A stretch of DNA of 64,000 nt from Croceivirga sp. (lineage in GTDB: Bacteria; Bacteroidota; Bacteroidia; Flavobacteriales; Flavobacteriaceae): NCBI GenBank assembly GCA_028284935.1, contig JANQQQ010000012.1:517387-581386 (forward strand), read 5' to 3'. Shown in pieces: positions 17,042 through 25,039 of this stretch (its first letter is position 1; every line of letters begins with the position of its first letter). Below the pieces are notes generated by a model. That model made no database searches, was not told the DNA's origin, and worked only from the letters and a program-made list of their open reading frames with translations. The translations under genes were made by a program, and so were the position numbers.

Positions 17042-17946
17042 AATATGCTATAATCTGACAGATGTGGTCTACTTCTCACACCTTCCTCAATAATTCCTAA
17101 AACCCGTTTCCGTTCGTTTCCCTGCAATGGCAGTCTAGGTGCACGTACATGTTCGGTACCGATTCCCGTAGCAACTTCTGCCAACTTAATATTTTGTACC
17201 AATTGCGGATTGATATCCAATTCCAACAAGGGCATGAACCAGCGATAAATGGATATGGCATCCGCTATCCTACCTGCCTTTATCAATTTATATATGGCTA
17301 CGGTTTCGGCGGGAAAAGCACAAACCAGACCCGCTACCCAGCCATCCGCTCCCATCGCCATACTCTCCAAGGCCAAGGTATCCACACCGCACAATATTTT
17401 CAATCGGTCTCCAAAAACATTTCGTATTCGAGTAATATTTGTAATATCCCTTGTGGATTCCTTAACCGCCAAAATATTATCCAACTTCAACAATTCATCG
17501 AACATTTCTAAAGTTACCTCAATTTTATAATCCACCGGGTTATTATAAATCATGATGGGTAAATCCGTGTTTGATGCAATGGTTTGGAAGTAAGTAAGAA
17601 CCTCATAATCTGTGGCTTTGTATTGCATGGGAGGAAGTAACATAAGGCCCTTGGCTCCCCAATCCTTGGCATTTCCAGCCAAGGTCACTGCACTACGTGT
17701 TGAACGCTCAGCAATGTTCATAACAATGGGGACCCTTCCATCCACCAAACTAACGGCATGTTCCACCAGTGCTTGCTTTTCCACATTGGTCAAGGTACTG
17801 GCCTCACCAAGGCTCCCCCCTAGTATTATGGCCTCCACACCTGCATCCAACTGCGCTTGGAGATTGGTTGAAAACATCTCCAAGTCCAATTCATCATTAG
17901 CTGTAAATTTTGTGGTGACTGCGGGCATGACTCCTTTCCATTCCAT
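17038..17946 (-). CDS. pyrroline-4-hydroxy-2-carboxylate deaminase (DapA family)
   Basis: A 302-residue DHDPS/NAL-superfamily barrel. The Schiff-base Lys162 (LAVKES) and Tyr134 (MIYNNP) are in place, along with the GGSLGEASTL turn. In hydroxyproline operons this family deaminates pyrroline-4-hydroxy-2-carboxylate to alpha-ketoglutarate semialdehyde; a true dihydrodipicolinate synthase is unlikely in this context. It is the first gene of the operon. A TACTTTTG -7 box (17970-17977) lies 23 bases upstream of the ATG, and the divergent AraC regulator starts 122 bases away. Confidence 0.87.
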   Translation of the reverse strand: MEWKGVMPAVTTKFTANDELDLEMFSTNLQAQLDAGVEAIILGGSLGEASTLTNVEKQALVEHAVSLVDGRVPIVMNIAERSTRSAVTLAGNAKDWGAKGLMLLPPMQYKATDYEVLTYFQTIASNTDLPIMIYNNPVDYKIEVTLEMFDELLKLDNILAVKESTRDITNITRIRNVFGDRLKILCGVDTLALESMAMGADGWVAGLVCAFPAETVAIYKLIKAGRIADAISIYRWFMPLLELDINPQLVQNIKLAEVATGIGTEHVRAPRLPLQGNERKRVLGIIEEGVRSRPHLSDYSIL

Positions 17947-17969
17947 ATAGATATATTTGAATTTTATCT

Positions 17970-17977
17970 CAAAAGTA
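17970..17977 (-). promoter_or_regulatory. -7 box of the hydroxyproline operon
   Basis: Minus strand TACTTTTG, exact match to TAnnTTTG, 23 bases before the first operon gene. No TTG at the usual spacing, which fits a promoter that needs an activator such as the divergent AraC protein. Confidence 0.45.
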
Positions 17978-18068
17978 GCGGCTATTTTGTGTTTCTGCCT
18001 TTTAAAAATTACCCAATACCACCTTTATGTTACCCATGTTCAACTTATTATTGTATTTTACGGCCTAA

Positions 18069-18920
18069 ATGAAGGTATATCCATTCAAGATTCCAAAAAA
18101 ACCAAAGGAGAATATCATCCTACAAATCGATAAGGTCCCACGTTTCTATGATAGGCTTCACCAGCATGACGAGATACAATTAAGCTACGTAGTAACAGGC
18201 AAGGGGAAATTGGTAGTGGGTAATACGGTTTCCACTTTTAAGTCAGGTGATTTTGTTGCTATCGGTTCCAACTTGCCCCATTTATTCCTTAGTACATTGG
18301 ATAGCAAGGAATCCCATATGATTTCCCTCTTTTTTACCAAATCATCGTTTGGTGATACGTTCTTTGAAAATCAGGAAATGCTGAATCTATTATCCATATG
18401 GGAATATCTGCCTTTTGGATTTAAAGTAATTGAAAAGACATCTGTACTAAAAAACCTCTTTTTGTGTTTAAGGAATGAAAACAAATTTCAGCTGTTCATC
18501 AAACTTCTTGAACTTTTAGAGCACCTAACCTATCTTCCTAAAACACCAATTGTTGAGAGTCCCTATACCTTTGGAATGAATAGGCACCAAGGGGAACGTC
18601 TACAGGTGGTATTTGACTTTGTAATGCAAAACTTTAGAACAGAGATCAAATTGGAACAAATTGCAGAAAAGATTCACATGAGTAAAAATTCCTTCTGCCG
18701 GTTCTTTAAACAACGAACGAATAAAACATTCTTTCAATTTTTGGCGGAAATAAGAATACAGCACGCCTGCGAACTGATTAGGGAACAGCCGGAATTACCC
18801 ATTTTGGACGTTTCTACCCAATCTGGATACAATACCCTATCCAATTTTAATCGTCAATTCAGAGTAATCACCCAAATGAACCCCAGCAGTTATCGAAATA
18901 GATTCTCCCACAGTTTTTGA
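18069..18920 (+). CDS. AraC-family regulator, probable hydroxyproline operon activator
   Basis: A 283-residue cytoplasmic regulator. The N-terminal half is a cupin-like sensing domain (HQHDEIQLSYVVTGKGKLVV, GDFVAIGSNLPHLF) and residues about 180-280 hold two helix-turn-helix motifs (LEQIAEKIHMSKNSFCRFFKQ and ILDVSTQSGYNTLSNFNRQF) ending in the usual MNPSSYR. It is transcribed divergently from the hydroxyproline operon with a 122-base shared control region, the classic layout for a local activator. The effector is probably hydroxyproline or a pathway intermediate, by inference only. Confidence 0.9.
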   Translation: MKVYPFKIPKKPKENIILQIDKVPRFYDRLHQHDEIQLSYVVTGKGKLVVGNTVSTFKSGDFVAIGSNLPHLFLSTLDSKESHMISLFFTKSSFGDTFFENQEMLNLLSIWEYLPFGFKVIEKTSVLKNLFLCLRNENKFQLFIKLLELLEHLTYLPKTPIVESPYTFGMNRHQGERLQVVFDFVMQNFRTEIKLEQIAEKIHMSKNSFCRFFKQRTNKTFFQFLAEIRIQHACELIREQPELPILDVSTQSGYNTLSNFNRQFRVITQMNPSSYRNRFSHSF

Positions 18921-18944
18921 CACATAATGGCTATTTTTGATTTT

Positions 18945-20504
18945 ATGAAAAAAGTACTTCTTATAGTCACTATTCTGACCTTTTCATGTAATTCTTCGCA
19001 GAAGACGGTTGTAAAAGATGCAATACCCAATGAATCAAACACAGGACCTGTGACATTTGCCTCGACCATTACCGAAGACGAGCTTAAAGAACATTTGTAT
19101 ACCTATGCTTCTGATGAATTCGAAGGAAGGGACACGGGAAAACCAGGTCAGAAGAAAGCGGTGCAGTACATCAAGGCTGAATATGAGTCTTTGGGCATTC
19201 CGGCACTAAAATCAAATGGGGATTACTTCCAAAAGGTAGCCTTATCCATAAGCAAGGTTCCTATAGGGAAAATTATAATTAATGGCAAGTCATTCCTGCA
19301 AGGCGAAGATTTTCTTACGTTCTCAAAAACGGATTGGCAGATAAGTGATGTGGTGTATGTGGCCTATGGTATCGAAGAAGGGGATTACTCCGATTATGCC
19401 GATTTGGATGTCACAAACAAAATGGTTCTCATGAAATCTGGAGAACCAAAAAATGAAGACGGCAGTTACGTAATTTCAGGGAGTGATGAAAAGTCAATAT
19501 GGAGTAATATGTCGGAATCCATTGGAAAGCGCATGGAACTGGCATCTGAAAAAGGAGCCGCAGGAGTTTTGTATTATGACCCCGATAATTTTTCCAGGTA
19601 CAAACGTTACTATGAGTTTATGAAGAAAAATAATAGCGGAAGAATGCAATTGAGGGCTGAAGCGAATGATAATTCGCTAATCCTCTTAAATGATGACTTT
19701 GTAAATAACCTCTATCCCAAATTAAAAGAGAGTGATACACCTATACCGTTTTCTACCTCAATTGATTTTCAGATTGAAAGTGCAGATACCATAATAGATT
19801 CTGAAAATGTAGCAGCAATTCTAAAAGGTTCGGAAAAACCCGATGAATATCTCGTGATTTCCTCCCATTTGGATCATATTGGGGTAACTGCTGATGGACA
19901 AATCAATAATGGCGCCGATGATGACGGTTCTGGAACCGTAGCTATGCTGGAAATCGCAGAGGCCTTTAAAAATGCCGCTGACAAAGGCGTTGGACCAAAA
20001 AGATCCATTGTATTCTTACATGTAACGGGTGAGGAAAAGGGACTTCTTGGTTCCAAGTATTATACGGATTATGAACCTTTGGTTCCGCTAGAAAGTACGG
20101 TCGCCAATCTTAACATTGATATGATTGGAAGAATCGATCCCAAACGTAGTGGGAATAGAAATTATATTTATTTAATAGGCTCTGACAAATTGAGTACGGA
20201 ACTGCATGAGCTTTCCGAACTTGTAAATACAAAATATACTGGCTTAGAATTGGATTATACCTATAATGACGAAAACGACCCCAATCGATTTTATTACAGG
20301 AGCGACCACTACAATTTCGCAAAAAATAACATTCCGATCATCTTCTATTTTAATGGCACACATGAAGATTATCATCGCCCCGGTGATACGCCTGACAAAA
20401 TCAACTACGATTTGCTAAAAAACAGGTCGCAACTTATATTTCATACCGCATGGGAAGTGGCCAATAGGGAAGACCGATTGTTAGTGGATAAGGCCTCAAA
20501 ATAG
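18945..20504 (+). CDS. M28-family zinc aminopeptidase lipoprotein with PA domain
   Basis: A 519-residue exported peptidase. The chosen ATG (18945) gives a clean lipoprotein signal, MKKVLLIVTILTFSC, with the lipobox Cys near 15; the ATG six codons upstream puts extra residues before it. A PA-like insert (about 110-230) precedes the M28 catalytic domain with zinc ligands His (SSHLDHIG), Asp (NGADDDGSG), Glu-Glu (TGEEKGLLGS), Asp (NIDMIGRID) and the terminal His (GTHEDYHRPGDTPDK). It acts at the outer membrane or periplasm on peptides. A TATTTTTG box (18932-18939) ends 5 bases before this ATG, also supporting it. Proline-rich peptide catabolism beside the hydroxyproline operon is a plausible but unproven link. 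Confidence 0.88.
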   Translation: MKKVLLIVTILTFSCNSSQKTVVKDAIPNESNTGPVTFASTITEDELKEHLYTYASDEFEGRDTGKPGQKKAVQYIKAEYESLGIPALKSNGDYFQKVALSISKVPIGKIIINGKSFLQGEDFLTFSKTDWQISDVVYVAYGIEEGDYSDYADLDVTNKMVLMKSGEPKNEDGSYVISGSDEKSIWSNMSESIGKRMELASEKGAAGVLYYDPDNFSRYKRYYEFMKKNNSGRMQLRAEANDNSLILLNDDFVNNLYPKLKESDTPIPFSTSIDFQIESADTIIDSENVAAILKGSEKPDEYLVISSHLDHIGVTADGQINNGADDDGSGTVAMLEIAEAFKNAADKGVGPKRSIVFLHVTGEEKGLLGSKYYTDYEPLVPLESTVANLNIDMIGRIDPKRSGNRNYIYLIGSDKLSTELHELSELVNTKYTGLELDYTYNDENDPNRFYYRSDHYNFAKNNIPIIFYFNGTHEDYHRPGDTPDKINYDLLKNRSQLIFHTAWEVANREDRLLVDKASK

Positions 20505-20606
20505 CACAAACCAAATACCACTCTTCCAAGGGTAAAAGGGCTAGGGACCCAAGTTGCCTAAGCTGTGCCCATTGTAAGTTTCCCTTACTGCCCATTTGTT
20601 TTCAAT

Positions 20607-20634
20607 AAAAAACCCGACCAAAGAAAAGGCCGGG
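20607..20634 (-). terminator. terminator of tRNA-His
   Basis: Minus-strand stem CCCGGCC/GGTCGGG (one G-U pair), 8-base loop, followed by T6; begins 18 bases beyond the tRNA 3' end. Confidence 0.85.
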
Positions 20635-20652
20635 ATTTCATCTGAGCTTAAG

Positions 20653-20727
20653 GGTGGAAGACCGGGTTCGAACCGGCGACCTCTTGAACCACAATCAAGC
20701 GCTCTAACCAGCTGAGCTACAACCACC
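20653..20727 (-). tRNA. tRNA-His (GTG)
   Basis: Cloverleaf on the minus strand: D arm GCTC/GAGC, anticodon arm CTTGA/TCAAG around loop TTGTGGT (anticodon GTG), T arm GCCGG/CCGGT with loop TTCGAAC, discriminator C73 and the extra G at position -1 that identifies tRNA-His. CCA is not encoded. The acceptor halves are GTGGTTG and CTTCCAC, which leaves two adjacent T-T oppositions at 5-68 and 6-67, unusual for a functional tRNA. It has its own two-box promoter and terminator. Confidence 0.95.
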
Positions 20728-20741
20728 ATTTTTAGCGGTGG

Positions 20742-20774
20742 CAAAGGTACTTTTTTTTAATAGAACCTACCAAA
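20742..20774 (-). promoter_or_regulatory. two-box promoter of tRNA-His
   Basis: Minus strand: TTTG (20771-20774), 21-base spacer, TACCTTTG (20742-20749), matching TTTG-N17-23-TAnnTTTG. The expected start lies about 7 bases before the tRNA 5' end. Confidence 0.7.
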
Positions 20775-20795
20775 TAAAAATAAAATCGCCCACCA

Positions 20796-20803
20796 TAAAT
20801 TTG
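20796..20803 (+). promoter_or_regulatory. -7 box of the triple histidine kinase cluster
   Basis: TAAATTTG matches TAnnTTTG exactly; transcription would begin near 20810, immediately before a large dyad. No -33 match at normal spacing. Confidence 0.4.
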
Positions 20804-20812
20804 AAAAAAAAA

Positions 20813-20839
20813 TTGTAGGTTGTAACTTACACACTACAA
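20813..20839 (+). repeat. 27-base dyad in the 5' leader of the kinase cluster
   Basis: Arms TTGTAGGTTGTAA (20813-20825) and TTACACACTACAA (20827-20839) are inverted copies matching at 11 of 13 positions around a single central C. It sits between the likely start of transcription and the TTG start codon of the first kinase (20853), so it would either form a hairpin in the mRNA leader or serve as a regulator binding site. Confidence 0.6.
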
Positions 20840-20852
20840 CGGAATTTACCTT

Positions 20853-22886
20853 TTGCTGCTACCTCCTATCCAAAATCACCTTGTCAGGCAAGGAGTCCCC
20901 CCGCACCGAAGCCTTTTGGTATTAGTCGCTTTGCTCTTTTTCCTTGGGAACAGTTACTCCCAAAAAAAGTTAATCGACAGTTTAACACAGGAAAAGATAA
21001 ACCATGAAAACCAGCCGGGGTTTATGGCCACGGACACGAGCTACATTAAAGTTCTCTATGAATTGGGGGGGAATTATATCTACCACATACCTGACAGTAC
21101 AAAGACAATCTCAGAAAAAGTTTTAAGGTTAAGCGAATTGGCCGGGTTCGAAAAGGGGAAGGCCGGAGGAAAAATAGGTCTTGGTCTTTATTACAATATG
21201 ATTGGAGATTTTGATGAGGCTTTTAAACATCTTGATGTAGCCGAGATAAAGTCAAAAAAGTCCAATGCTGAAAAATTGCTTTTGAAAACGATCAATGCCA
21301 AGGCCCTGGGACATTTCATGAAAGGAAATTACCCTGCTGCGTATCTTGAATGCAAAAAGGGGGAAAACCTAGCGGTCAAGGCTGGAGACTTGGAAATGCA
21401 GGTATCTTTTACTATGAATCTGGCCACCTCTTTCGCTATTTTAAGGGATTATGACCAAGCGTTGCCCTATTACCAAAAAGCACTTCAGATTGTTGAAAAA
21501 TCCAATGATCTTCTTCAGAAGGCGCAAATAGAGAGTAATTTGGGATATATGTACCTGCATACGAATGACTTTAATAAGGCCAAAAAGTTCTGCCAAAAAG
21601 CTATTCATGTATTTGAAAAAGAACAGTTCCAGGCCTGGGAATCATTCGCCTGGGCCACGCTTGGAGAAGTGGCCATTCGGGAAAAGGAATATGACATCGC
21701 TTTGGAAAATTTTTCAAAATCCAATGCGCTATTAACATCCATTGAAGATATGCAGCGCAAAGCAGAAACATCACAAGGATTTGCCGATGCCTATTATCTA
21801 AAAAAGAATTTCGAAAAAAGCCTGAAGTACGCCAAAGCAGCTGAAGAAATATCAAAAAACATCAATTATCACCATGGCGTAGCAAAGTCCTCCAAACTAC
21901 TCTACAAACTCTTGGTGGAAAAAGGTCAATACCAAGAAGCGCTAGGGTATCTAAATACAGCGAAATACTTGTCTGACTCCATTTTGGAATCTGAAAACAG
22001 AACAAAATTTTTAATGCTGGAAACCCAAGCCCAATTCAATCGCGAAAAGGAACTGACCGCGTTTGAAAATGAAAAAAGAATAGCTTCACAAAAGACCATA
22101 ACATACATTTCGGTTATTCTTCTATTGGCACTTTTAATCATTGTGCTGTTAATAAGAAAGAATGCCATAAATCAAAAGAAAGCTAATCTTTCCTTAAAGG
22201 AACTAAATACTTCAAAAGATAAACTCTTCTCCATTATTGGTCATGACTTAAAAGCGCCAATTAGTACATTGCAAGAATTACTTGCACTCTATACCTCTCA
22301 GGAAATTTCTGAGGAGGAAGTTGCGAAACTGGCACCTAGGCTAAAACAAAACGTAGACCATAGTTCATTCACCTTAAACAATTTGTTGTTTTGGGCGAAA
22401 ACTCAAATGAATGCCCTTACCCTTGAGAACAAAACCGTTTCAATTAGAGCGTATGTCCATTCTGTGTGCGCTTTCTATGGGGCAAAAACTAAATCGAAAG
22501 AAATTGATATCCGATGTGACATTGATCAAGGGACTGTCCTCATGATTGACCCAGAACATTTCGTCATCATCTTACAAAACGTTATTTCCAACGCCATCAA
22601 GTACACCGGAAAGGGAGGGGTCATAAGTATCAGTTGTAAGGAAAATGATTCCAACAGGACTGAAATCGAAATTTGTGATTCTGGCATAGGCATGGACCAA
22701 TCCACAATAAACGCCATAATGAACAATCAAACCGTAAATCCATCTGTTGGAACAATGAACGAAAAGGGAACCGGCCTAGGTCTACAAATCGTTTATAACC
22801 TAATCAAAGTTAATAACGGATACTTAAGGATTGAAAGCAAGTACAACGGTGGTACTTGTGTGTTTTTAAACTTTCCCAGAAAATAA
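20853..22886 (+). CDS. TPR sensor histidine kinase (first of three)
   Basis: A 677-residue membrane kinase: signal peptide (about 18-36), six or more TPR units (about 60-380), coiled linker, one transmembrane helix (about 415-436), then a HisKA domain with His464 (FSIIGHDLKAP) and an ATPase domain with N box ISNAIKYTG, G1 CDSGIGM and G2 GTGLGLQ. The start is a TTG: the frame is closed 27 bases upstream and the first ATG is 57 codons in, past the signal peptide. The next kinase starts directly after the stop. No receiver or DNA-binding domain is present and no response regulator is nearby. Confidence 0.88.
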   Translation: MLLPPIQNHLVRQGVPPHRSLLVLVALLFFLGNSYSQKKLIDSLTQEKINHENQPGFMATDTSYIKVLYELGGNYIYHIPDSTKTISEKVLRLSELAGFEKGKAGGKIGLGLYYNMIGDFDEAFKHLDVAEIKSKKSNAEKLLLKTINAKALGHFMKGNYPAAYLECKKGENLAVKAGDLEMQVSFTMNLATSFAILRDYDQALPYYQKALQIVEKSNDLLQKAQIESNLGYMYLHTNDFNKAKKFCQKAIHVFEKEQFQAWESFAWATLGEVAIREKEYDIALENFSKSNALLTSIEDMQRKAETSQGFADAYYLKKNFEKSLKYAKAAEEISKNINYHHGVAKSSKLLYKLLVEKGQYQEALGYLNTAKYLSDSILESENRTKFLMLETQAQFNREKELTAFENEKRIASQKTITYISVILLLALLIIVLLIRKNAINQKKANLSLKELNTSKDKLFSIIGHDLKAPISTLQELLALYTSQEISEEEVAKLAPRLKQNVDHSSFTLNNLLFWAKTQMNALTLENKTVSIRAYVHSVCAFYGAKTKSKEIDIRCDIDQGTVLMIDPEHFVIILQNVISNAIKYTGKGGVISISCKENDSNRTEIEICDSGIGMDQSTINAIMNNQTVNPSVGTMNEKGTGLGLQIVYNLIKVNNGYLRIESKYNGGTCVFLNFPRK

Positions 22887-24920
22887 ATGATGTGCCCAAG
22901 AATTGGAATATCATCATACGCTATAAAACCAGAGGGAACTGCCCATGGTTTTCCTTTGATCATTTTGGTGTTTATTACTTCACTTTTCAATTCCTCTTAC
23001 GCGCAAGACATCGATAAGGACAGTCTTTTAGCAAAGTATAAAGAAAAAGAGGTTCTCACGTATTCAAAGGAAAACATTCAACTTCTTAATAGGTTGGCCG
23101 AAAGCTATCGTTTTAGAGATCCGGACAGTCTTTTGTTATTTACTAAGGAACTAAACGCCTTAAGTAAGGAAAATAATGACTTCATTGGAATCGCCCTGGG
23201 CAAAATGCGCGAGGGAAACTACTATTCAGATATCGGCGACCGTAAAAATGCGCTAGAGAGATATTTTGAGGCAGAGGAATTACTTCAAGGTGTACATGCA
23301 CCCAAATTGGAAATTGATTTGTACACCCAATTGGTCATTGAATCTTTTTTTTCAGGACAGCCGGGAAAAACCTTGGAATCTGCTTATAAAGGTATCGACA
23401 TCGCCCAACAAAATGATTTGATATGGCATGAGGCACGATTACGACACATACTGGGCTTTGTTTACACTCAAAACAAGCTCTATGAGGAGGCAGAGGAAGA
23501 ATTGTTAAATGCCATTCATCTTTGGGAGAAAACCGATGATTCCTTGAGCCTATATGGTTCAAGGTCTAATTTGGCACGTAACTCCATTTTATCCGGGGAC
23601 ATTAAAAAAGCCAAAAAGTTCTTCAAGGGCAATATTCCCTTTTTTGGCAAATTAAATGAGACCCTTTGGTTGGCAAGAAGTTATATGGTCCAGAGTCATA
23701 TTCTATTGGAGGAAAAAGAATTAAGCCAGGCCCTGAACAGCAATAAAAAATATGATAGTTTGCTTGGTAAATTGAAAAATCCCAGGGATAGGATTTTGAC
23801 CTATAACCTGTTTTCAAAGCTTTATTTTTTTACCGATCAATATGATAAAGCAAAGCAATATGCTGACAGCACACTCTATCACGCCCTTCAACTAAAGGAT
23901 TCCGTTGAACTATTGAACGGCTATGAGTCACTTTCGAAAATGGCAATGGAAAAATCTGATTATGGTGCAGCGGCCAAATATTCAAGTTTGGCCTTACCCA
24001 TTAAAGAGGTATTGGACAAAAGGTTGAGGGAAAACAATCTTAAAATTATGCGGACCAAACTTGAATTGGAATATGAACAAGTAGAAAAAGAAATAGCGGA
24101 TAGGAAGAGGTTGATAGAACAGCAAGGAATCACCGTTATCGTAGTCCTTTTGTTGGGCGTTTTATTGATTATTCTTTTCTTGACCGGAAAAATAGTAAGG
24201 AAACGGAGAAGGGTCAATGCAGAATTGCGTGAAATAAGCCAAACAAAAAACAAGCTCTTTTCCATTATTGGACATGATTTAAAGGCACCCATCAATACGT
24301 TACAAGAACTACTGGAACTGTATGACTCTCGAACAATTTCCAAAGGGGAAATTTCAAAGGTGTTGCCGAGACTCAAGGAAAATGTGGACAATAGCGCTTT
24401 TACGCTCAACAACTTGTTATTTTGGGCAAGGACCCAAATGAATGGTCTAAAATCCAATCCAACATCGGTGTCAATCAAGGAAAAGGCAACGATAGTACGT
24501 GAATTATATCGCACAAGATTGGATAAGAAGAATATAGACTTTCGATGTCAAATTCCTAATGATATCAAGGTCAATGCCGATAGCGTTCACTTGGAAATCA
24601 TCCTGAGGAATATTATCTCAAATGCCATAAGATTTACAGCCGAGAAAGGTCAGATTACCTTTGATTGCCAAGAAAAAGATGGGATGGTCGAAATAGCAAT
24701 TTGCGATAACGGCATTGGAATGGACAAATCTACAGTGCGCCAATTACTTGGAAACCGCAATATGGAAGCAAAGGAGGGAACTCATAAGGAAAAAGGACCT
24801 GGTCTTGGCCTTCAGATTTCAAAGGAACTAATTGCTGTAAATAATGGAGAATTGAAGGTCGAAAGCGAAGTAGGAAAAGGAAGTTGTTTTCAAATTCTAC
24901 TTCCCATAGGCCATGGTTGA
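22887..24920 (+). CDS. TPR sensor histidine kinase (second of three)
   Basis: A 677-residue paralogue of the preceding gene, with the same plan: signal peptide ending near 39 (SSYAQ), TPR region (about 60-380), transmembrane helix (about 416-434), HisKA with His463 (FSIIGHDLKAP) and HATPase (ISNAIRFTA, CDNGIGM, GPGLGLQ, where the usual GTGLGL Thr is Pro). The ATG immediately follows the previous stop codon, so translation is coupled. Sequence identity to the first kinase is visibly high across the dimerisation helix (LQELLxLY, ENVDNSAFTLNNLLFWARTQMN), showing recent tandem duplication, while the TPR sensor halves differ. Confidence 0.88.
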   Translation: MMCPRIGISSYAIKPEGTAHGFPLIILVFITSLFNSSYAQDIDKDSLLAKYKEKEVLTYSKENIQLLNRLAESYRFRDPDSLLLFTKELNALSKENNDFIGIALGKMREGNYYSDIGDRKNALERYFEAEELLQGVHAPKLEIDLYTQLVIESFFSGQPGKTLESAYKGIDIAQQNDLIWHEARLRHILGFVYTQNKLYEEAEEELLNAIHLWEKTDDSLSLYGSRSNLARNSILSGDIKKAKKFFKGNIPFFGKLNETLWLARSYMVQSHILLEEKELSQALNSNKKYDSLLGKLKNPRDRILTYNLFSKLYFFTDQYDKAKQYADSTLYHALQLKDSVELLNGYESLSKMAMEKSDYGAAAKYSSLALPIKEVLDKRLRENNLKIMRTKLELEYEQVEKEIADRKRLIEQQGITVIVVLLLGVLLIILFLTGKIVRKRRRVNAELREISQTKNKLFSIIGHDLKAPINTLQELLELYDSRTISKGEISKVLPRLKENVDNSAFTLNNLLFWARTQMNGLKSNPTSVSIKEKATIVRELYRTRLDKKNIDFRCQIPNDIKVNADSVHLEIILRNIISNAIRFTAEKGQITFDCQEKDGMVEIAICDNGIGMDKSTVRQLLGNRNMEAKEGTHKEKGPGLGLQISKELIAVNNGELKVESEVGKGSCFQILLPIGHG

Positions 24921-25039
24921 TAAGTTTTATCGTTAAAATGCATCTTTTTCACGGTAAAACACACAAAAACCAGTACTTCACAACAATTATTCGATTTTAC
25001 CACCCTTCCATTCTAATTTTACCTATCATATCGTTAGGC

